From positions 12,649,001-12,713,000 of the forward strand of contig CM028889.1 of the NCBI GenBank assembly GCA_016801885.1: a DNA stretch of 64,000 bases. Reading direction: 5' to 3'. The notes beneath the pieces were generated by a model that did no database searches, was not told the DNA's origin, and saw nothing but the letters and a program-made list of their open reading frames with translations. Within the stretch, counting starts at the first letter, position 1, and the number at the start of each line of letters is the position of its first letter. The position numbers were made by a program, and so were the translations under genes. This stretch comes from Toxotes chatareus (Eukaryota > Chordata > Actinopteri > Toxotidae). Of this stretch, positions 1-44,027 are shown in pieces.

Positions 1-399
1 AGGAACTTATTACTGCATGATGATTTGTTGTTGTCAGGGTGACTTCCCCAGGGAAATGACACAAACCGTGGTTAAGACAGGACATGTCAAATGTAAAATA
101 GCCTGATCATTTACAGATTAAAGCTGCGTGAAACAGGCAAAAGGCTGTCAGCTCATCCTAACTTGAAGCAGCCTGCTTGGTCCTTCACTGGTCCCAGCTG
201 GACCCAGTACAGCCATAGCTGAGTCCAAGTAGAGTGGGGGCGGTGGACAATAACACAACAGACCCCCAAAATAAAACCCCTGAGCCTAGAATAGTTCCCC
301 AGCCCCGCCAGCCTGGCTGCACATAATACATATAACACACATAGCACACAAATGTGACATGTGTTTCTCGTTTCCCGTGTATACACTCTCTCTCTCTCA

Positions 400-471
<72 letters not shown>

Positions 472-3400
472 GCGCCCTGCCACAGCCACCCGTCCCAAAA
501 TCCATATTGATTGTTCCACCATAGAATTGCTGTTGGTACTCTGAGGTCATGTTGCCACATTAGGTGTTGTGCTCCACCAGCCGTGGAAAAACAGTTGAGA
601 GGTTCAGGCCAGAGTCAGTTTCGTTCCTCTAGTTGAGATGTTTTATTCAAGACTGAATGTTGGAGACAGAATGGTGGCCAGAAAAAAAACACAAAAAAAC
701 ATTTCAGCTTTCATAACATCCCCTTCTGATCTTTCCTACACCATCTTTTCAGTGTTGGAGTTTTAAAAATACACCAGAAAATAGTAGTTGTCATGATACT
801 GAGTCTTTACAATTCTCACAGTTTCTATTGTTAGCTGTGGTAATATGTGCCTGCCCTGTTTCTTTGCCTTGTGTTTGTAAGTTGTGTGTGCCTGTATGTG
901 TAAATTTGTGCCTTTCTTGTGTGTAAAGATAGTGTCAAGGCATAGAGCGACCTCTGCTGGGTAGTCAGCTCAGCTTCAGCAGACTTCACTCACATATTTG
1001 CTAAATATCTTGAATGTGAATCTGGGTGTTGTTAGAAAGTACGCTTGGTCTAATAACTTGGACAAATAATGAGCCAAAGCCAAAAAACAAAAACAAAAAG
1101 TGAACAGACACTGCCCTCTGAAATAACACATTCTGGTTAACTCCAGTTTGTGTGTTTTGTGGGAAGCGCAGGAGAGGCAACGTGACTCCGGTCCTCCAGG
1201 AGGAAATAAATTTGTGTATGAGCCTAACACCATGGCCAACTGAAGCCAAGATGGAGCAGTTCCTCTTAGAGCCACGGCATGCTGGCACGAGAGGACTTTA
1301 AAGCTACATTAACACTGAGCCTTTGAGTACTGTCTCACTCTCTGCAAGTCAGAATTGGGAAAAGTCAGATTCAGTGTGATTGTCTCTGTTCGCACTCCGT
1401 TGCTTTACGCTGTGTGGCTTGAATACAAATTTTCGTTCTGACCAAACACTGCAGCGGCTCTCTGGTAAGCCCTTGTCTGGCTAAAGGCATGCTAATCATT
1501 GAAATCACACACAGCAACAACCAGCTGAAACAGAAACCTGCATGGATGAAAGTCACCGCTCTTTACTCTCAGCCCAATGTGTCACCTCACAAGCTTCTCC
1601 ACAAGGTGGGGCAAAGCTATCTCAGCTCTGTTGTTGGATACATATGCAAACAAAGTTTTGCCAGCTCTTTAAAGCAGTCACAACTACCATATGTGCTCAG
1701 TGGTAGAGAAACTGTTTTAAAATGAGGAATTACTTAACTGTACAGCATTGCTAAAGAGAGGTTCACAGTTTTTCAACCCAGACTGTACTGAAATGTTGTT
1801 TTCCTATCATTTTAGTTGTGTGGCACTATTTCAGAGACAAAAAAAACTTGTTTATCACAACTGCAAACAGGATAAATATAATCTTCAACAACAGGAAACT
1901 CTCAGTATAGTTACACATATCATGAAAAAGGGTCATGTTAAGTTTTATTATTGTAATTCTGCAGATCTTTTTGGTTCTAATGTGGATGTTCTTTATCCAG
2001 GGGAAATAAAGTAAGTAAAACCTGACAGAAAGCATGGTCGGTCTTTGAGAACAACATATAACCTTGTCTGACTTTACTATGAGCTTCCTGTTTTCAAAAG
2101 GAAGATCTGTTTTGCCTTTTGAGGCCCACAGCCTGAAGCTCTTTTGCCTCATTTGACTGTTTATGCTCAGTGAGAAGCTGCAGCTGAAGGTTTGTCATTG
2201 CTGAAGGTGTCTGTGATGTTGTTAATGAAAACAAAACGAGGGTAGAAAGTATCTGAAAAGCAGCAACTGAACCTACTAAATGAATTAACAAAAAAATAAT
2301 GTAGATTTTCCTGCATGTTTCCTGACTTATATCTGATATTTTACTCTGATAATTTATATCATATAACCTTGGTACAGACACACACACAAACACTTACATG
2401 TGCACTTTCTCACTCTCCACACACTCATACAGTACGTGACACTCCTCTCTCGAAGCTTATTCTCATTAGCGGAGGTAATGTTGTCATAGGAGCCAGCAGC
2501 CAGCTGGGCCGTAGAAGTCATTTGGCTGGTGGATTTGGTTACACAGCGGCCTCACAAACACCTCATTCTCAGCAAACCTCCGTCCCGGCATCTGTTTCGA
2601 GGTCCAACATGTTTCACAAGTTTGTTGCACAAGGAGGGAAGAGAGCATTGGTGGGAGGGTTAAGGGGTTTATCATAGTTTAAGTACAAGGACAAAACTCA
2701 GAATATCTAAATATGACACCAGAAATCACATAAGCCAAACATTTGTTTCGTGGTATTAAAAATGGCCACAAAGACAGTGTGGTGGAAAAAGCAGGGAGTA
2801 GGGAGGTGTAACAGGCATGTGTGTGTTTTTAATGTAGGAGGGAATTATCGCGTTGAGGGGTTTCCATACAACTTTACTCATAATTCCCATGACTTTAAAG
2901 TTAATCAACCCTCGGTTGTACATAATTTGGATCCAGAAAAATGAAAATGTGAGACTGGTTGTGACCTTATCATGGTGAAAGGCTCTGTTTGTGCTGCCAA
3001 GGCATTAACTCCTGTAAGGGTCTCTTGAGGCAAAGTCATGCCACACAGGAACTGAATCAAGAACCTTTGTCAATTTATTGTAATTTATTAGAAAATAGGA
3101 AAACACAGGGCACAAAAACACAATGAATGTTCACTAACATGTGCACCCGTTAATTACAGGGACAGGTGTAAGTGATTGGTGCATTGCCAGACAGGTGGCA
3201 GCGGGTGAAGGCAGTGGTCTGGAGGATTTCAGACCTGTGTCTGCCTTCTTGGGAGAAAAGTGCTTGTTGTTTGATTACAACAAGCCTTTTCCTTGCCAGG
3301 GATGAGCCCAGGATGTAGTTCTCCTGGTTTCACTGAACTATGACTGACAGCTTACACATGGGCAGTTTGCAGCTGACTGTGAAGTGGTTCAGACGAGGGT

Positions 3401-3980
3401 CAGCGAGTATGAGGCCTCAAACCTCTGGATTGACTCCTTTGGGTTGGCAGCAAGTAGCTTCCCCCAGTTGCAACATGCTCAAGGGTCTTAGGGTCTCGTT
3501 TATGAATGAGGGTAATGCAACAGAAAGGTGCAGCATCTATGTGAATGAAAACAGTCACACAGAAAACAGCAGTTCAGGGTAACAGTTCAAATCAGCTGTG
3601 GGATGTATTGGAGGCCTGATTCCATTTAAGACAGAAAGTGAGCTTCTTTCGTCTCCACTAATTTAGAAGAATCTTTGACTGATGGCTTTCAATTTTTGTC
3701 ATATTCCTGAACAACTGAGCCATTAGTGCGTCCCAGGTCTAGGCACCGTCAGTGTGGAAATTAAATAATGGGAACCCACCGCTGGTACTGACTGATGTCA
3801 CCCAGCTGGCATACAAATCAGTCAGTAGCAGATGAACAGTTGCAATATCATGCATTTTAAGTCACATCGAGGCAAATCGATACAAAGTGCAGACCTAAAT
3901 CTGGTGAAATTTAATCAAAGCCTTGTGTTGGAATTAAATGAAAGTGGCATTTTGCTGTATTAGTGAGTATGTAGATGAGA
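1..3980. other. Intergenic DNA, no recognised gene
   Basis: No exon of a recognisable protein family was found on either strand. The open frames here are short, lack convincing splice sites and partly run through microsatellites. The human neighbours beyond PDE4C (for example JUND and LSM4) were not recognised, so this stretch is treated as upstream flank of pde4c. Confidence 0.5.
408..467. repeat. (AC)n microsatellite with CT-rich lead-in
   Basis: About 30 uninterrupted AC units follow a CT-rich stretch at roughly 386-407. Dinucleotide CA/GT arrays of this length are frequent in fish genomes and are likely length-polymorphic. The Cys-Val and Thr-His open frames across it are artefacts of the repeat. 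Confidence 0.97.
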
Positions 3981-3982
3981 AC

Positions 3983-4007
3983 TTTTTTTTTTTTTTTTTT
4001 TTTTTTT
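3983..4007. repeat. Poly-T tract
   Basis: A run of 25 T follows GAGAAC. On the - strand it is a poly-A run, so it could be the tail of a degraded retroposon, but no SINE or LINE body was recognised beside it. Confidence 0.9.
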
Positions 4008-4453
4008 ACATTTACATAGAAGTGCATCTCTTTTAATGGGTGAAATCAGGACTTAGAGCTGGAGCTGGAGTGGCGATGGAGTTAAGGCAGCAGCTTTCAG
4101 ATGAACCTGCACTCCAAATCCACTTCCATGTGCCTGCCAACACATTCGACTCAGCCTCCTGCCATGTACTGTGTCTCAGAAGACAAATATTTGTCTGTGA
4201 TGTGAGATCACTGGGTCCAGAAAGTCCACGGCGAGACTGGCTGGTGCTCCTCCGCGGGAGTTACTGCAGGTTGGAGCGCTCGGACCTGGAATTGTGCAAT
4301 TACACCTGATGTTATCAGAGAAAACTGTACTGTGTATTCTGCAGGTCCAGAAAAAGCCTTTGCCTTTAGTTCTCTGAATTTAAATGGATGAAAATGGCAG
4401 AAAATGTAGATGTGGCCACATAGATTTAGCAACTCAGGTGAAAATGTTAAAAA

Positions 4454-4497
4454 TCTTTGATAGTACATTGATACTACTATCAATGTACTATCAAAGA
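4454..4497. repeat. Perfect 20-bp inverted repeat (hairpin)
   Basis: Arms 4454-4473 and 4478-4497 are exact reverse complements around the 4-base loop CTAC. It lies about 640 bp upstream of the pde4c start codon. No terminator or gene function is implied. A template-switch mutation or a cruciform-forming element are possible origins. Confidence 0.95.
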
Positions 4498-4610
4498 GTA
4501 CAAAAAACTGTAGAAATGCATGTAATCCATTTATGTACATGAAAACACAGCGATCACACACATACATACACGACTCAAAATCACTGGAGGCACACACTGG
4601 AGGCCCCCCG

Positions 4611-4612
<2 letters not shown>

Positions 4613-4659
<47 letters not shown>
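4613..4659. repeat. (CT)n(CA)n compound microsatellite
   Basis: About 15 CT units (4613-4642) run directly into about 8 AC units (4643-4659). It lies in the upstream flank of pde4c, within about 500 bp of the start codon. Confidence 0.95.
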
Positions 4660-4859
4660 AACACGTATGTACTCCATGTCTTTTTTTAAAGCCTCAGGAG
4701 TCCATGTGCTGGAAGGAGGAGACAGAAAGAGAGAGCCATAGAGAGACGGAGGGAGGAGTGTGTCTCCTGAGAAGAGAGAGTTCAGCGCTGAACTCCCCAA
4801 TGTGGATTTGAAACGAACCGTTCCACGCTCTGCTCACGTTCAGGTTTCCAAACCGCATG

Positions 4860-5134
4860 AAACAGCAGTGCGTTGCTGAGGAAATGACTCTCTAAAACCC
4901 GCAGTGCTTTAAATCCCCCTTCCCTTCTTCACTCTCTCCTCCTTTCGGACTGGAGGCATGCCGCAGAAACACACCGAGGAGGGCTTTCCTCCGTCTGCCC
5001 GCGCGTCAATGGAAACCTGGTGCGGTGTGAAGGGAGAGGAGCGAGCGCGCAGGAGTCGAGGAGCAGAGGAGCGCCCGGAGGAGGAGGAAGATTAGTGAAG
5101 AACAAAGCAGAAGGGAGACAAAACAGCCACAATC
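4860..5134 (+). promoter_or_regulatory. Presumed pde4c long-form promoter and 5' UTR
   Basis: This stretch is richer in G+C and CpG than its surroundings, with CpG-bearing segments near 5015-5080, and it leads directly into the first coding exon at 5135. No clear TATA box was seen, which fits a dispersed CpG-type promoter. The exact transcription start cannot be read from the sequence; mapped 5' cDNA ends would settle it. Confidence 0.45.
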
Positions 5135-35382
<30,248 letters not shown>

Positions 35383-35458
35383 CAACCAGCACAACCTGCC
35401 CTGCCTGAGAGACAGAAGGGCTGGGTGTAAGGAGATGGAGGCAGGGCAGGCCTTTACC

Positions 35459-35464
35459 AATAAA
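35459..35464 (+). promoter_or_regulatory. Polyadenylation signal AATAAA of pde4c
   Basis: A canonical hexamer 77 bases after the TAA stop, in the sense orientation. It would give a very short 3' UTR; later signals may also be used. Confidence 0.6.
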
Positions 35465-38400
35465 GTCTGTAAAATCACCATAGTCCCTTTACACTGGAGA
35501 CACCCTCTCTGGAGAACAGAGGGACGTCCCCCCTCTGTTTTATTTTATTTTTCAGCAATGAAGAATTGTTTTAACCTCTCTTTGGGTGCCTGATAGGCCT
35601 TTGTGTCCCGTCCTGCTTTGTTGTAGCTTTAGTTCAGAGTGTCCCAGAGACTGCTGCAATTTAACTGGGAAGAAAAGCCGAGATGTGATACTCTAATATT
35701 TTCACAAGGTAAAGGAGATGTCTTCCTCCAGTAAAAGAGTTTGTGACGTTCGGACAAAGACAGTGAATGCGGATCAAGGTGGTTCGACAGGGTCTTGGAA
35801 ATTATTTTGCACCACAGTTTTACTTTACGATATGAAATAATTGACTCAGTTTGGAATAAGTGAGTATGATATCTTTGTTTGAGAATGATGTGAGAAATGA
35901 ATCATTTTACCAAATACAGGATGTAGATGAGCTGCGAAAAAATCAATGGACCTAAACCTCAGGGTATGAAGAGAAACTAAAAATCCAATGTAGCACGGAT
36001 GTAGTGGGTACCCCTGTCCTAACCCCGACCCCTAACTTTCTTTTCTGTTTGATTTACCTCCAAAGCTAGAGACTAGCCTGTTTGTCTCTACATTTAAGTA
36101 AAACCCTTTAATGGAAAATTTGGCAATTGAAGCAATCAAATAATAGATATTAAAACCAGCTTGCAGCAGCACAGAGATTGAACACTGAAGAAGACTGAAC
36201 CCCAGTCTCACCTGTTGACTATAAAAGACACCACCTGTATAATTTAAGCTTTATTTTTTTACCTGGGGTGATTTTAAATAGTGTCATTGTTTTAGGTTTT
36301 GATTTTCAAACAGTTCTTTGTTGTACACTTGCTGGTCTCGTCTGTGTTTATGTGCTTAAAAAGCATTTTTCTTTTCTTCTTTTTCTTTTTTATCAGGGTG
36401 CCTCCAGTCCGCAGTAGCACTTTACCGTCTCTGCTGTTCAGCTCTTCTATTCAGTCACACAAAAGGGCTTCACCCACTGTAGGCCTACTGATCACACAAA
36501 CACAGTACAGGATATCTGGTGCCAGGTACCAAAAGGCGGGGCAGGAAAGTAACTGAAATTATGTCTCAACAGGGAATTTGATGGCTAAGCCAACACCAAA
36601 ACCCATGACCTTCTGGTGGTCACGTAACACTGGAATGTGTGTCAACTTCATAACTGCACCATTTATAAAATCAGAGCCTCCTGTAGTGCTGCATCCTGAG
36701 AGGACAGCAGCCTTTCAAAATTTACAAAATCTTGATTTTAAGAGTCTTGATTTTAAAAGGCTCTTGTGGTTGTGGATTTTTTTTGGCTTGATTTACAAAT
36801 TAATATTAGGTAGATAACATGTTTTTTCAAACTGCATCCAATCTACAAACTGGAGCTCAGAGGCCTTTAGCAGCATGTGAGTTCACTGTGAATACCATGG
36901 TTCTCTGGTTCAGTTATTTTGGGAAGAAACTTTAAATGAAACTGAACCTGAACATTTCTTTTGAGCTGCAAGAATGATTTAAATTACCATTTTCACTCTC
37001 AGCCACATGTCAAGACTTATCTGTCACCAGTGTAAGTCAGCAATTTAATATTTTAGTTTGAAAAAGATGAGGGATTGATAAGAGACAAAATTATCAAAAG
37101 CCAGGCAGCAGAGGTAGCAATATCCTGACTTTTTAGCCTGGGTTATATTTTTGTGTAGAACTGATACATTTCTTTGTGCGCCTACGCCGTAGCCTACACA
37201 AGTGCCCTACGCTATTGTGAGCATTTATACTTGTGCACTGGTGTGTCTTTGTCACCCTGCAATTATGCCGCTGTGCTGAGTTTCTTCATCTACAGGGGTA
37301 ACTGAACCCGAGCGTATCCTGTTGGAGTTGGAGCTAATAAATGTTGAACAACTGTTACTTTTACTGAAATTATCAAAAGGCGTTGGAGGACATGGTGTGT
37401 AGGACCACTGAACTGATTGAGGCAAAAGGAAGGTGAATTTTCTGTGCTTGTCTGGCCACTGAGAGACATGCTACCAAGAGGACCAGTCGCAGTTGTTGTC
37501 AGAGTTGCTGCGATGTAAAGTTACATTTCTAGAGAAATGCACATCAGGCTGTGGAGTAAGCTATGTTTTTCATTAGACCCTGTCTGCTTGGTAAATGGCC
37601 AGGTTTTTTTTCAACTCTGTGCTCCAGGGTTTCCATTATTACTCTGTAATCTCAGGCCCAATTTTAAAATAACTCTGATGACATCACTATGAATTGCCAG
37701 GGTAATTTTTTTCAGACTTTAGAAAACTTTCTTCAGAGCCACATTAGACATTATAAAACTGTTTTAACAGGCTGTACTTGAATAAATTGAGTTCCGTGTC
37801 TAAAAGTAGTGGAATGCCCCTTTAACTAATCTTCTTCTTCTTTTGCCTTAAATCAATAAGGATTTGAAAATTCCAAAACCACTGCGATGTTACTTTCCCA
37901 CCCTGCCAACAGGTACTGCTGTAGAGAACACAAGGAGTACAGCTTCACAAGTTTCTGAGAGAAATGTATCACCTGTAGTTAAAACTAAACTGCTCATGTT
38001 CCATCAGGTTATCAGTCTTATATGGTCGTTAGTGCTCAACTGGGATAACTGTGTGCCATAAGTGTTGAAAACACACAAACACCTGCCAGCCTACGATGCT
38101 GTACATTTTTACACTAGAGATTTTAACCTGATGATTGTATCAAAGTCATTGACTTTATAGTGTTAGTTTTTACGAATGATAGATGTCAGCAGTACTCAAA
38201 GCAGACCGTTTAATAGATTTTGTGCAACTTAGGATAAGTCTGTTCAGCCCTTTCCTAATCAGATAGCTGAGACTTGAGAATGTCTGTAGTTTCATGATTC
38301 TTTCTGTACCAAGTACACATTCAGTCTAGAGCAGTGTTTGTTGCCATCACTGAGGTAGAAAGACCAGGGAGTAAACAAGCACTACACAGGATATGATGCA

Positions 38401-40527
38401 CTTCCTGGTCAGGCAGTAGTAGAAAACACTAGTCTAACAGTATTTAATTAACTCAGCTAGTAAGCTTTATTGATCAGCCTTACATGTGAAAGGAGAGATT
38501 GGAACCTGGTGTTAAAAGACCATTTTGCTGTTTGTAACATGCTGAGCCTCAGAACATCGTTTGACTCACTGTCCTCCCTCAAGATGTTTCACAGGTTCCT
38601 TCACAGTTCTGAAGAACTGGAAAAATAAGAAAAGTTCTTATTGCCAGGCCTTAACATTTACCTTTAAAAAATCAGAATACATTCATAAAAGAGAGTTTAG
38701 AAAGAGTGCCATCAACTCATATAAGAGCCAGCAATCGTGTGATAAAACATGAAAATTCATAAAACTGGAGCTAGAATGTTTTTTTCATGACAGCAGTAAT
38801 ATTCTGGTTTTGCCCTTTTAGACATCTTTATTCTGTCATTTCACAGAATAAATATTATTTGCTATTAAAGCAAATGCAATTATCAAATGATAATTGGAGA
38901 AATTCATCTATGTAAAACATTTGTATATTTTTCATGTGTTCCGATTGCATACTTTAACAAAAATTAACCACAGATGCCTTCATGTGATGAAAACGACATG
39001 TTAACCTCTTCAGGTGGAGCTTTTTCCTCATTAGCAGCAGAGAATTTATTTTGGTTATTCACAGAATTTACCTCTAGCACCATCAACAGGTCAAAGTTTA
39101 TACTTGCACACAAGAAATGCCAGACTCTAGAGGGCAGATCACCATGTAAAGTTTTTTTTTTTTTCTTTTTAACATGAAGCACCTTCATATTGTTTTGTGT
39201 AATAAACATTGCAGCCGAGTGGGGCCTTAAACTTGCTCTCTGGGGCTGTTGTCACAACTTTACCATTAAGCTTATTGAAGTCACCAAACAGAGACACCAA
39301 AAGTATTCTCTAAATATTTCTTTATGTGTGCAGTGTAAACTTCTAGTCCACCTGTAATAAGAAAGAAAATTTTCCTGAATGCAGTAAAACTTTTGATAAT
39401 ATGTTGATGTTTAATAAGATGGAAAAAGGAGCTCAAACACCAGCAAGTTAGAAGTTAAACATTTGAATATATATGTATTGCATACATACAGAAAAGCAGT
39501 CAAACAATGTAAAAAATTCTTCTTTTACATGGTCTTCTTCTCAAGATTTTTCTCAAGATTTGTTTGAACCATCTGCAATTTTCAGAGAAAAGTAATCTTA
39601 CATGTAAAAATCTTGAAATTATTTACCTAAGCAAAATTCTGAGCTTCCTGCTATGTGCCAGCTATAGCAGAGCAGTGATCTCTATTAGCTCTCCAACAGC
39701 ATCACAGACAGTGATGAGTTTTTACTTTTCCAGTTTGCATGGAATAAACTAGCACCGGGTAGTTTGCACAAGCAGCGACATCCACTGTGGCTGATAAGAA
39801 ATGCAACATACAACACAAAGACTAGGACAAATTCCAAAGCATTTCAGTTTGACATGAACAGAAACGTCACTCTTTTTAGGAAAAACATCACGTTCAGTGT
39901 GGCATTTCCATTAAGTGGGATGTTTGTGAATCTGAAACATTTAACATCTTTTTCTAATGCACCAACAGTTTTCAGTCACCTGAAGGTTTAGTGTGTAGCT
40001 CAGTGATCTGAGGCATTTCATCGGCATGTTAAATTCAGCACTGTGGCTCTTTACATGAAGACATCAGTGCCATACAGTGTTAAATGTGTTGACGAGCAGC
40101 AGAGTCCCTGCTCTCGCTCCGTTATTGTGTTGTGCTGATACTGCCACCATTAATGTTCATGCTGTCTTGTTTTTTCAGCCTCTGTGTCGTACAAACTTCT
40201 ATAGATATTTATTCTTCAAAACATTTCTGTCGAGACAAAGTACTGTAACATAGGACATTTGATTTTATGTTCTGGAGCCTAAAAATCAAGTATACTTTAC
40301 AAGTATGTATACTTCTGCCACTCCAGTGTTTTTGTCAGAGAAAATAAATATATTTTTGTTTTTAAGCCAAAAGAGTCTCGGGAGTTCAGGGTGTTTTAAA
40401 TGGAAAATGCCAATAAATTATATGGAAATTTATATCAGCCTGGCTTTTTGTTATTTCTTTGTTTTTTATAGTTACTTTTTCAAATGGAAATAATTTCACT
40501 CAATAGCTACATATAAGACAAGACAGA

Positions 40528-40533
40528 TTTATT
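40528..40533 (-). promoter_or_regulatory. Polyadenylation signal AATAAA of ifi30
   Basis: TTTATT on the + strand reads AATAAA on the coding strand, about 135 bases after the ifi30 stop codon. This fits a short 3' UTR. Confidence 0.6.
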
Positions 40534-40668
40534 CCACTTTCAGATCTGGTCCCATCAAAACACAAGAGACAAGAGAGTGTGAATATAAATGGTGTTATTT
40601 GGTATATTATCTGTGTTATGATCAATTTTCCTGCAGGCAACACACAGACAAGCTGAGTTTTGGTGTGT

Positions 40669-43600
40669 TCAGCAGAAGCTTCTGTTCAGTCTGACCGGGG
40701 CTCCAGTGCAGGGTGGAGGCTTCACCCCCTGTAGATGCAACAGAGTTACAGTCACATCCCAGCATGGCTCATTAAATGTCAAATAGACTAAGAAAGAGAA
40801 CAACATTATAAATGTAGAGTGTGGAGTGATGTAGATGCAAATGATAGCAATGGCAGAGACAAGATGAGACACACTTCAACACCAAGGGCACTAAAATAAT
40901 TGTCAGGTCGGCAGTAATCAATAAATGTATGATATGATAAAAATGACTTAAAAAACAGATATGATAGAAATAAAAATAATATTATGGAAAAAGTTTTAAT
41001 TTAAATTTAAAGTCACAAGCTGACCTTTAGATATGATTTTTTTCTTAATCAATCTTACAATGACAAGGGAGAAAAAAAAACAACTCCTCACCTTGTAAAG
41101 CTGGCAAACCAAATAGAAAAGGGAAGACATCGCCTTGTCTTCATTCTCCTCTGTGTATTCCTGCAACACAAGTTTAAAATTATTTCTATTCATTATTTTT
41201 AGTCCTATTTTAGTCCTGTTTGTGTCATATGCACATACAACTACATACACCAACCATCTAAGTAAATACAAAGGAGTGAATTCAAAACTAACATTGCCCC
41301 TATCTTTTACAATTGGCAGCAAAAGAGATAATGCAATGACCTTCCAGCATCACAGGGACTTGTAGTTTCATATTTTTCCTTGAATTCTTTACTCTCTATT
41401 TAGCTCTTCTACTTTTTTAAGTTGTACAGTGAAAGACTGTTCATTATTTAAGTTTAATGCACACAAATCAGCTTATGTCTAAATCCAATATGAGTCCAAA
41501 GAAATGTTTACATAACTAATTTCTGTTGCTGCTCACACTTCTACACAACACTGGGTTTCATACAATGTGTGCTACAAATCTCAAAGTCTTTATAATAGAT
41601 TGTACAGCAAAATACATCTTAGAACTGCAGTTATTCTGCCTTTGTAGCCAACAAAAGTAGATCAGATCTAAACCTCTGTTTTAGATCTGTTATTATTGTT
41701 AACTTTTTTGGTAACACTGTACATCCATCTATTATTCTGTAAGTGCCACTAGAGTTTTACCCCATTGAAGGTGACCCAGGGCACATGAGTGTGAGCAGGG
41801 TTCAGAGCTCTGGTCATAACAGCGTTGGTGTGCATCAGTTGGTATCCCATATCTCCTTTCACACAGGAGTCGACACTTGACCAAGAGACAGAGGGAGCGT
41901 AGAGCTGGAGGCACTGAGACAACAGGACAGAGTCAGCATCAACAAAAAGATACATCCAGAATGTTTCAGCAAGAGTCTTTCGAAATCAATGCAAAAATCC
42001 CTAAACACAGTGGCTACTGTCCATTTTTCTGTTGACCCAAACGCAAACGCAAATGCAAATGCTGCATGATCCTGGGAAGTTACAAAAAAAAGCTACTGTT
42101 CTTTCTGTAGATACTCACAGGCTGGGCAGCACTGAGAACATCTGCAGCTGACTCCATGCAGTAGATGATGTGAAGTGCTGAGTGTCCTGTTAGATGGATG
42201 ATGCAGGCCTGAGGAGCACATCAGTTCATCTAAAGTCATCATGCTTTTGTAAGAATAAAACATGACAGAGGTATAGGTGATGAAATGCACAAACCTCAAT
42301 TATGTTTCCTCTGCATTCAGGCTCTCCGTGCTGACAGGTGAAGGGAGAATTTGCTGAAGGAAGCTCCTAAAAGAGAAATATAAGTCTCATTTCTAGGTGG
42401 TATTAATATGTTACAGTAGTGAAAAGTTTACTTGGCAAAAATTCTCAGTGAGACTTCCTAAGATGACATAAAATCTTCTCTTTACTTTCAAAGCTACTGT
42501 GTGTGTTAACAGAGGATGAAGATTGACGTACCTTAGTGTTCCCGTAGGGCACCAGAGTGACGGTCATGATGTCCTGCAGCATTGTCCAGGTGGGGAACAG
42601 CTGCTGGGAGATGAAGACTCTGCAGGCTGGACACAAACTCTCATAGTACAGGGTGACAGATACTGGAGGAACAGCCTTGTTTGGTTTGGTAGCATTCACC
42701 TCCATACACTGCTTCTGAACCTACACAAGAAAAAAAGCAAAAAACAAACAAACACAGGTCTTAAGTTTTTATCATTAACCAGAAAGAAAATTAAAACTGT
42801 TTGTGACATAAATAACTCTTGGAAAAGAGCATGATCTAAGTTGAGTAAAACCAGCTCTTTTAAAGAAAAGACTATTAAGATTCACAACTAATGGTAATTG
42901 TAGGCCTTTCATGCTTTTCTATAAGTTTAATAGCTTTAGGTTTTAAACTATTGGTCGAGCATTTTTACTGGTGACTTTTATAGCATTTATGGCAATGTAG
43001 AATAGGCAAAAGTGATTGGATAGAGCATGATTATAAAGCTTGTAGCTCACAATGTTCAAAGTATGACAAACTGCACTCCCTGGTTTTTGCCGTTTCTCTG
43101 CCTTCAGTCATCTTTAAACTGATTAACTGTTTGTGTTATTTGACCCAGAGCTGCTCTGCTAGTCACATGAAGAACCTCTGGTGTTCAATTTCTAAAGCAT
43201 GACTCTCATTTAGATGCAGGCCAGGCAAACTTTGAACTGAATTCAGTTTTCCATGTTTTGAGACAGTGGTGTTCAATGATAATGTAAACGTTGTTGTGCT
43301 CATAGTATCCCCTACCCCCCTATTTTCGCAGAACAGATAGAACAATTGATTACGAATAATTTCGTCTTTTCACATACATGAAGGGAAAAAATTCTGGTAT
43401 TTTGTGTATGAGATGACAGTTCTCACCAGAATAAAACTCAGAAAGCCTGAAATTGGAGCAAAAATATGAAGCAGACCACAACAGAGAAAACAAAGAAATG
43501 CGTTTCATGTATTCATGGCTGAATTTTCTACTTTTCTAGCAATATAAAAGTTTTACATTTTTTAAAGTTTTAAAGTTTTGTAAAGTTTTAAAGTTCTAAT

Positions 43601-44027
43601 TTTCTTATTTGTTTGGATAATATAGTAAAAGATAAAACCCTTCTCTTTTATGATCCACATCATCTTATAACAACACTGTGATTGTGTCCACGCCCTCAAC
43701 TCTGTTTTTGATTACTAGTGAGGTTAGAAATTTCAGCATTTTCAGCCCCCAAAAAGAGCAACAAACAAACAAACAAACAAACCTTACTGTTGGTCAGCCC
43801 GAGGAGTTCAAGCATATAAACTATATGAAAATAAATAAATACCAATCACCCTGTAAAACACACTCCAGGCTGTTTATCCTACTTACCTTACATTCTATCG
43901 CTATCTCCAGTGATCTACACCACTGCGACGGAGGATAACGGCAGGCCGGTTTAGGATGAGATACTCCAAAAGTTCTCCCGTCAAGGCATAAGAACAAAAA
44001 CACAGCCAACAGGCCTGACAGCTTCAT
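40669..44027 (-). CDS. ifi30: Gamma-interferon-inducible lysosomal thiol reductase (GILT)
   Basis: Reduces disulfide bonds of endocytosed proteins at acidic pH in lysosomes, supporting MHC class II presentation. Exons in order: 44027-43887, 42720-42532, 42366-42295, 42208-42119, 41913-41761, 41160-41092, 40728-40669. All are phase 0 and give 257 residues, the usual family size. Residues 1-21 look like a signal peptide ([17 protein letters not shown]). Residues 29-52 form a Cys-rich module resembling saposin A. The active site is CPAC (77-80, in [13 protein letters not shown]). The family signature [16 protein letters not shown] (121-136) fits CQHGx2ECx2Nx4C exactly and spans an exon junction. 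VPWVTFNG near 209-215 is also conserved. The N-glycosylation motif NAT is at 56. It is convergent with pde4c and shares strand with pik3r2, as in human. Confidence 0.95.
43762..43782. repeat. (AAAC)n short tandem repeat
   Basis: Five CAAA units in ifi30 intron 1. Confidence 0.9.

Larger units (their letters stand above)
35383..40668. other. pde4c 3' UTR and convergent intergenic region
   Basis: The + strand after the pde4c stop has a canonical poly-A signal within 80 bases and further AATAAA hexamers later, so longer 3' UTR forms are possible. The final part belongs to the ifi30 3' side. No coding exon of MPV17L2 or RAB3A, which lie between IFI30 and PDE4C in human, was recognised. Confidence 0.6.

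Noticed and set aside
153..560. Open frames on both strands across the CA/GT array
   Set aside because: Their length comes from the dinucleotide repeat, and the Cys-Val or Thr-His runs are repeat translations with no family match.
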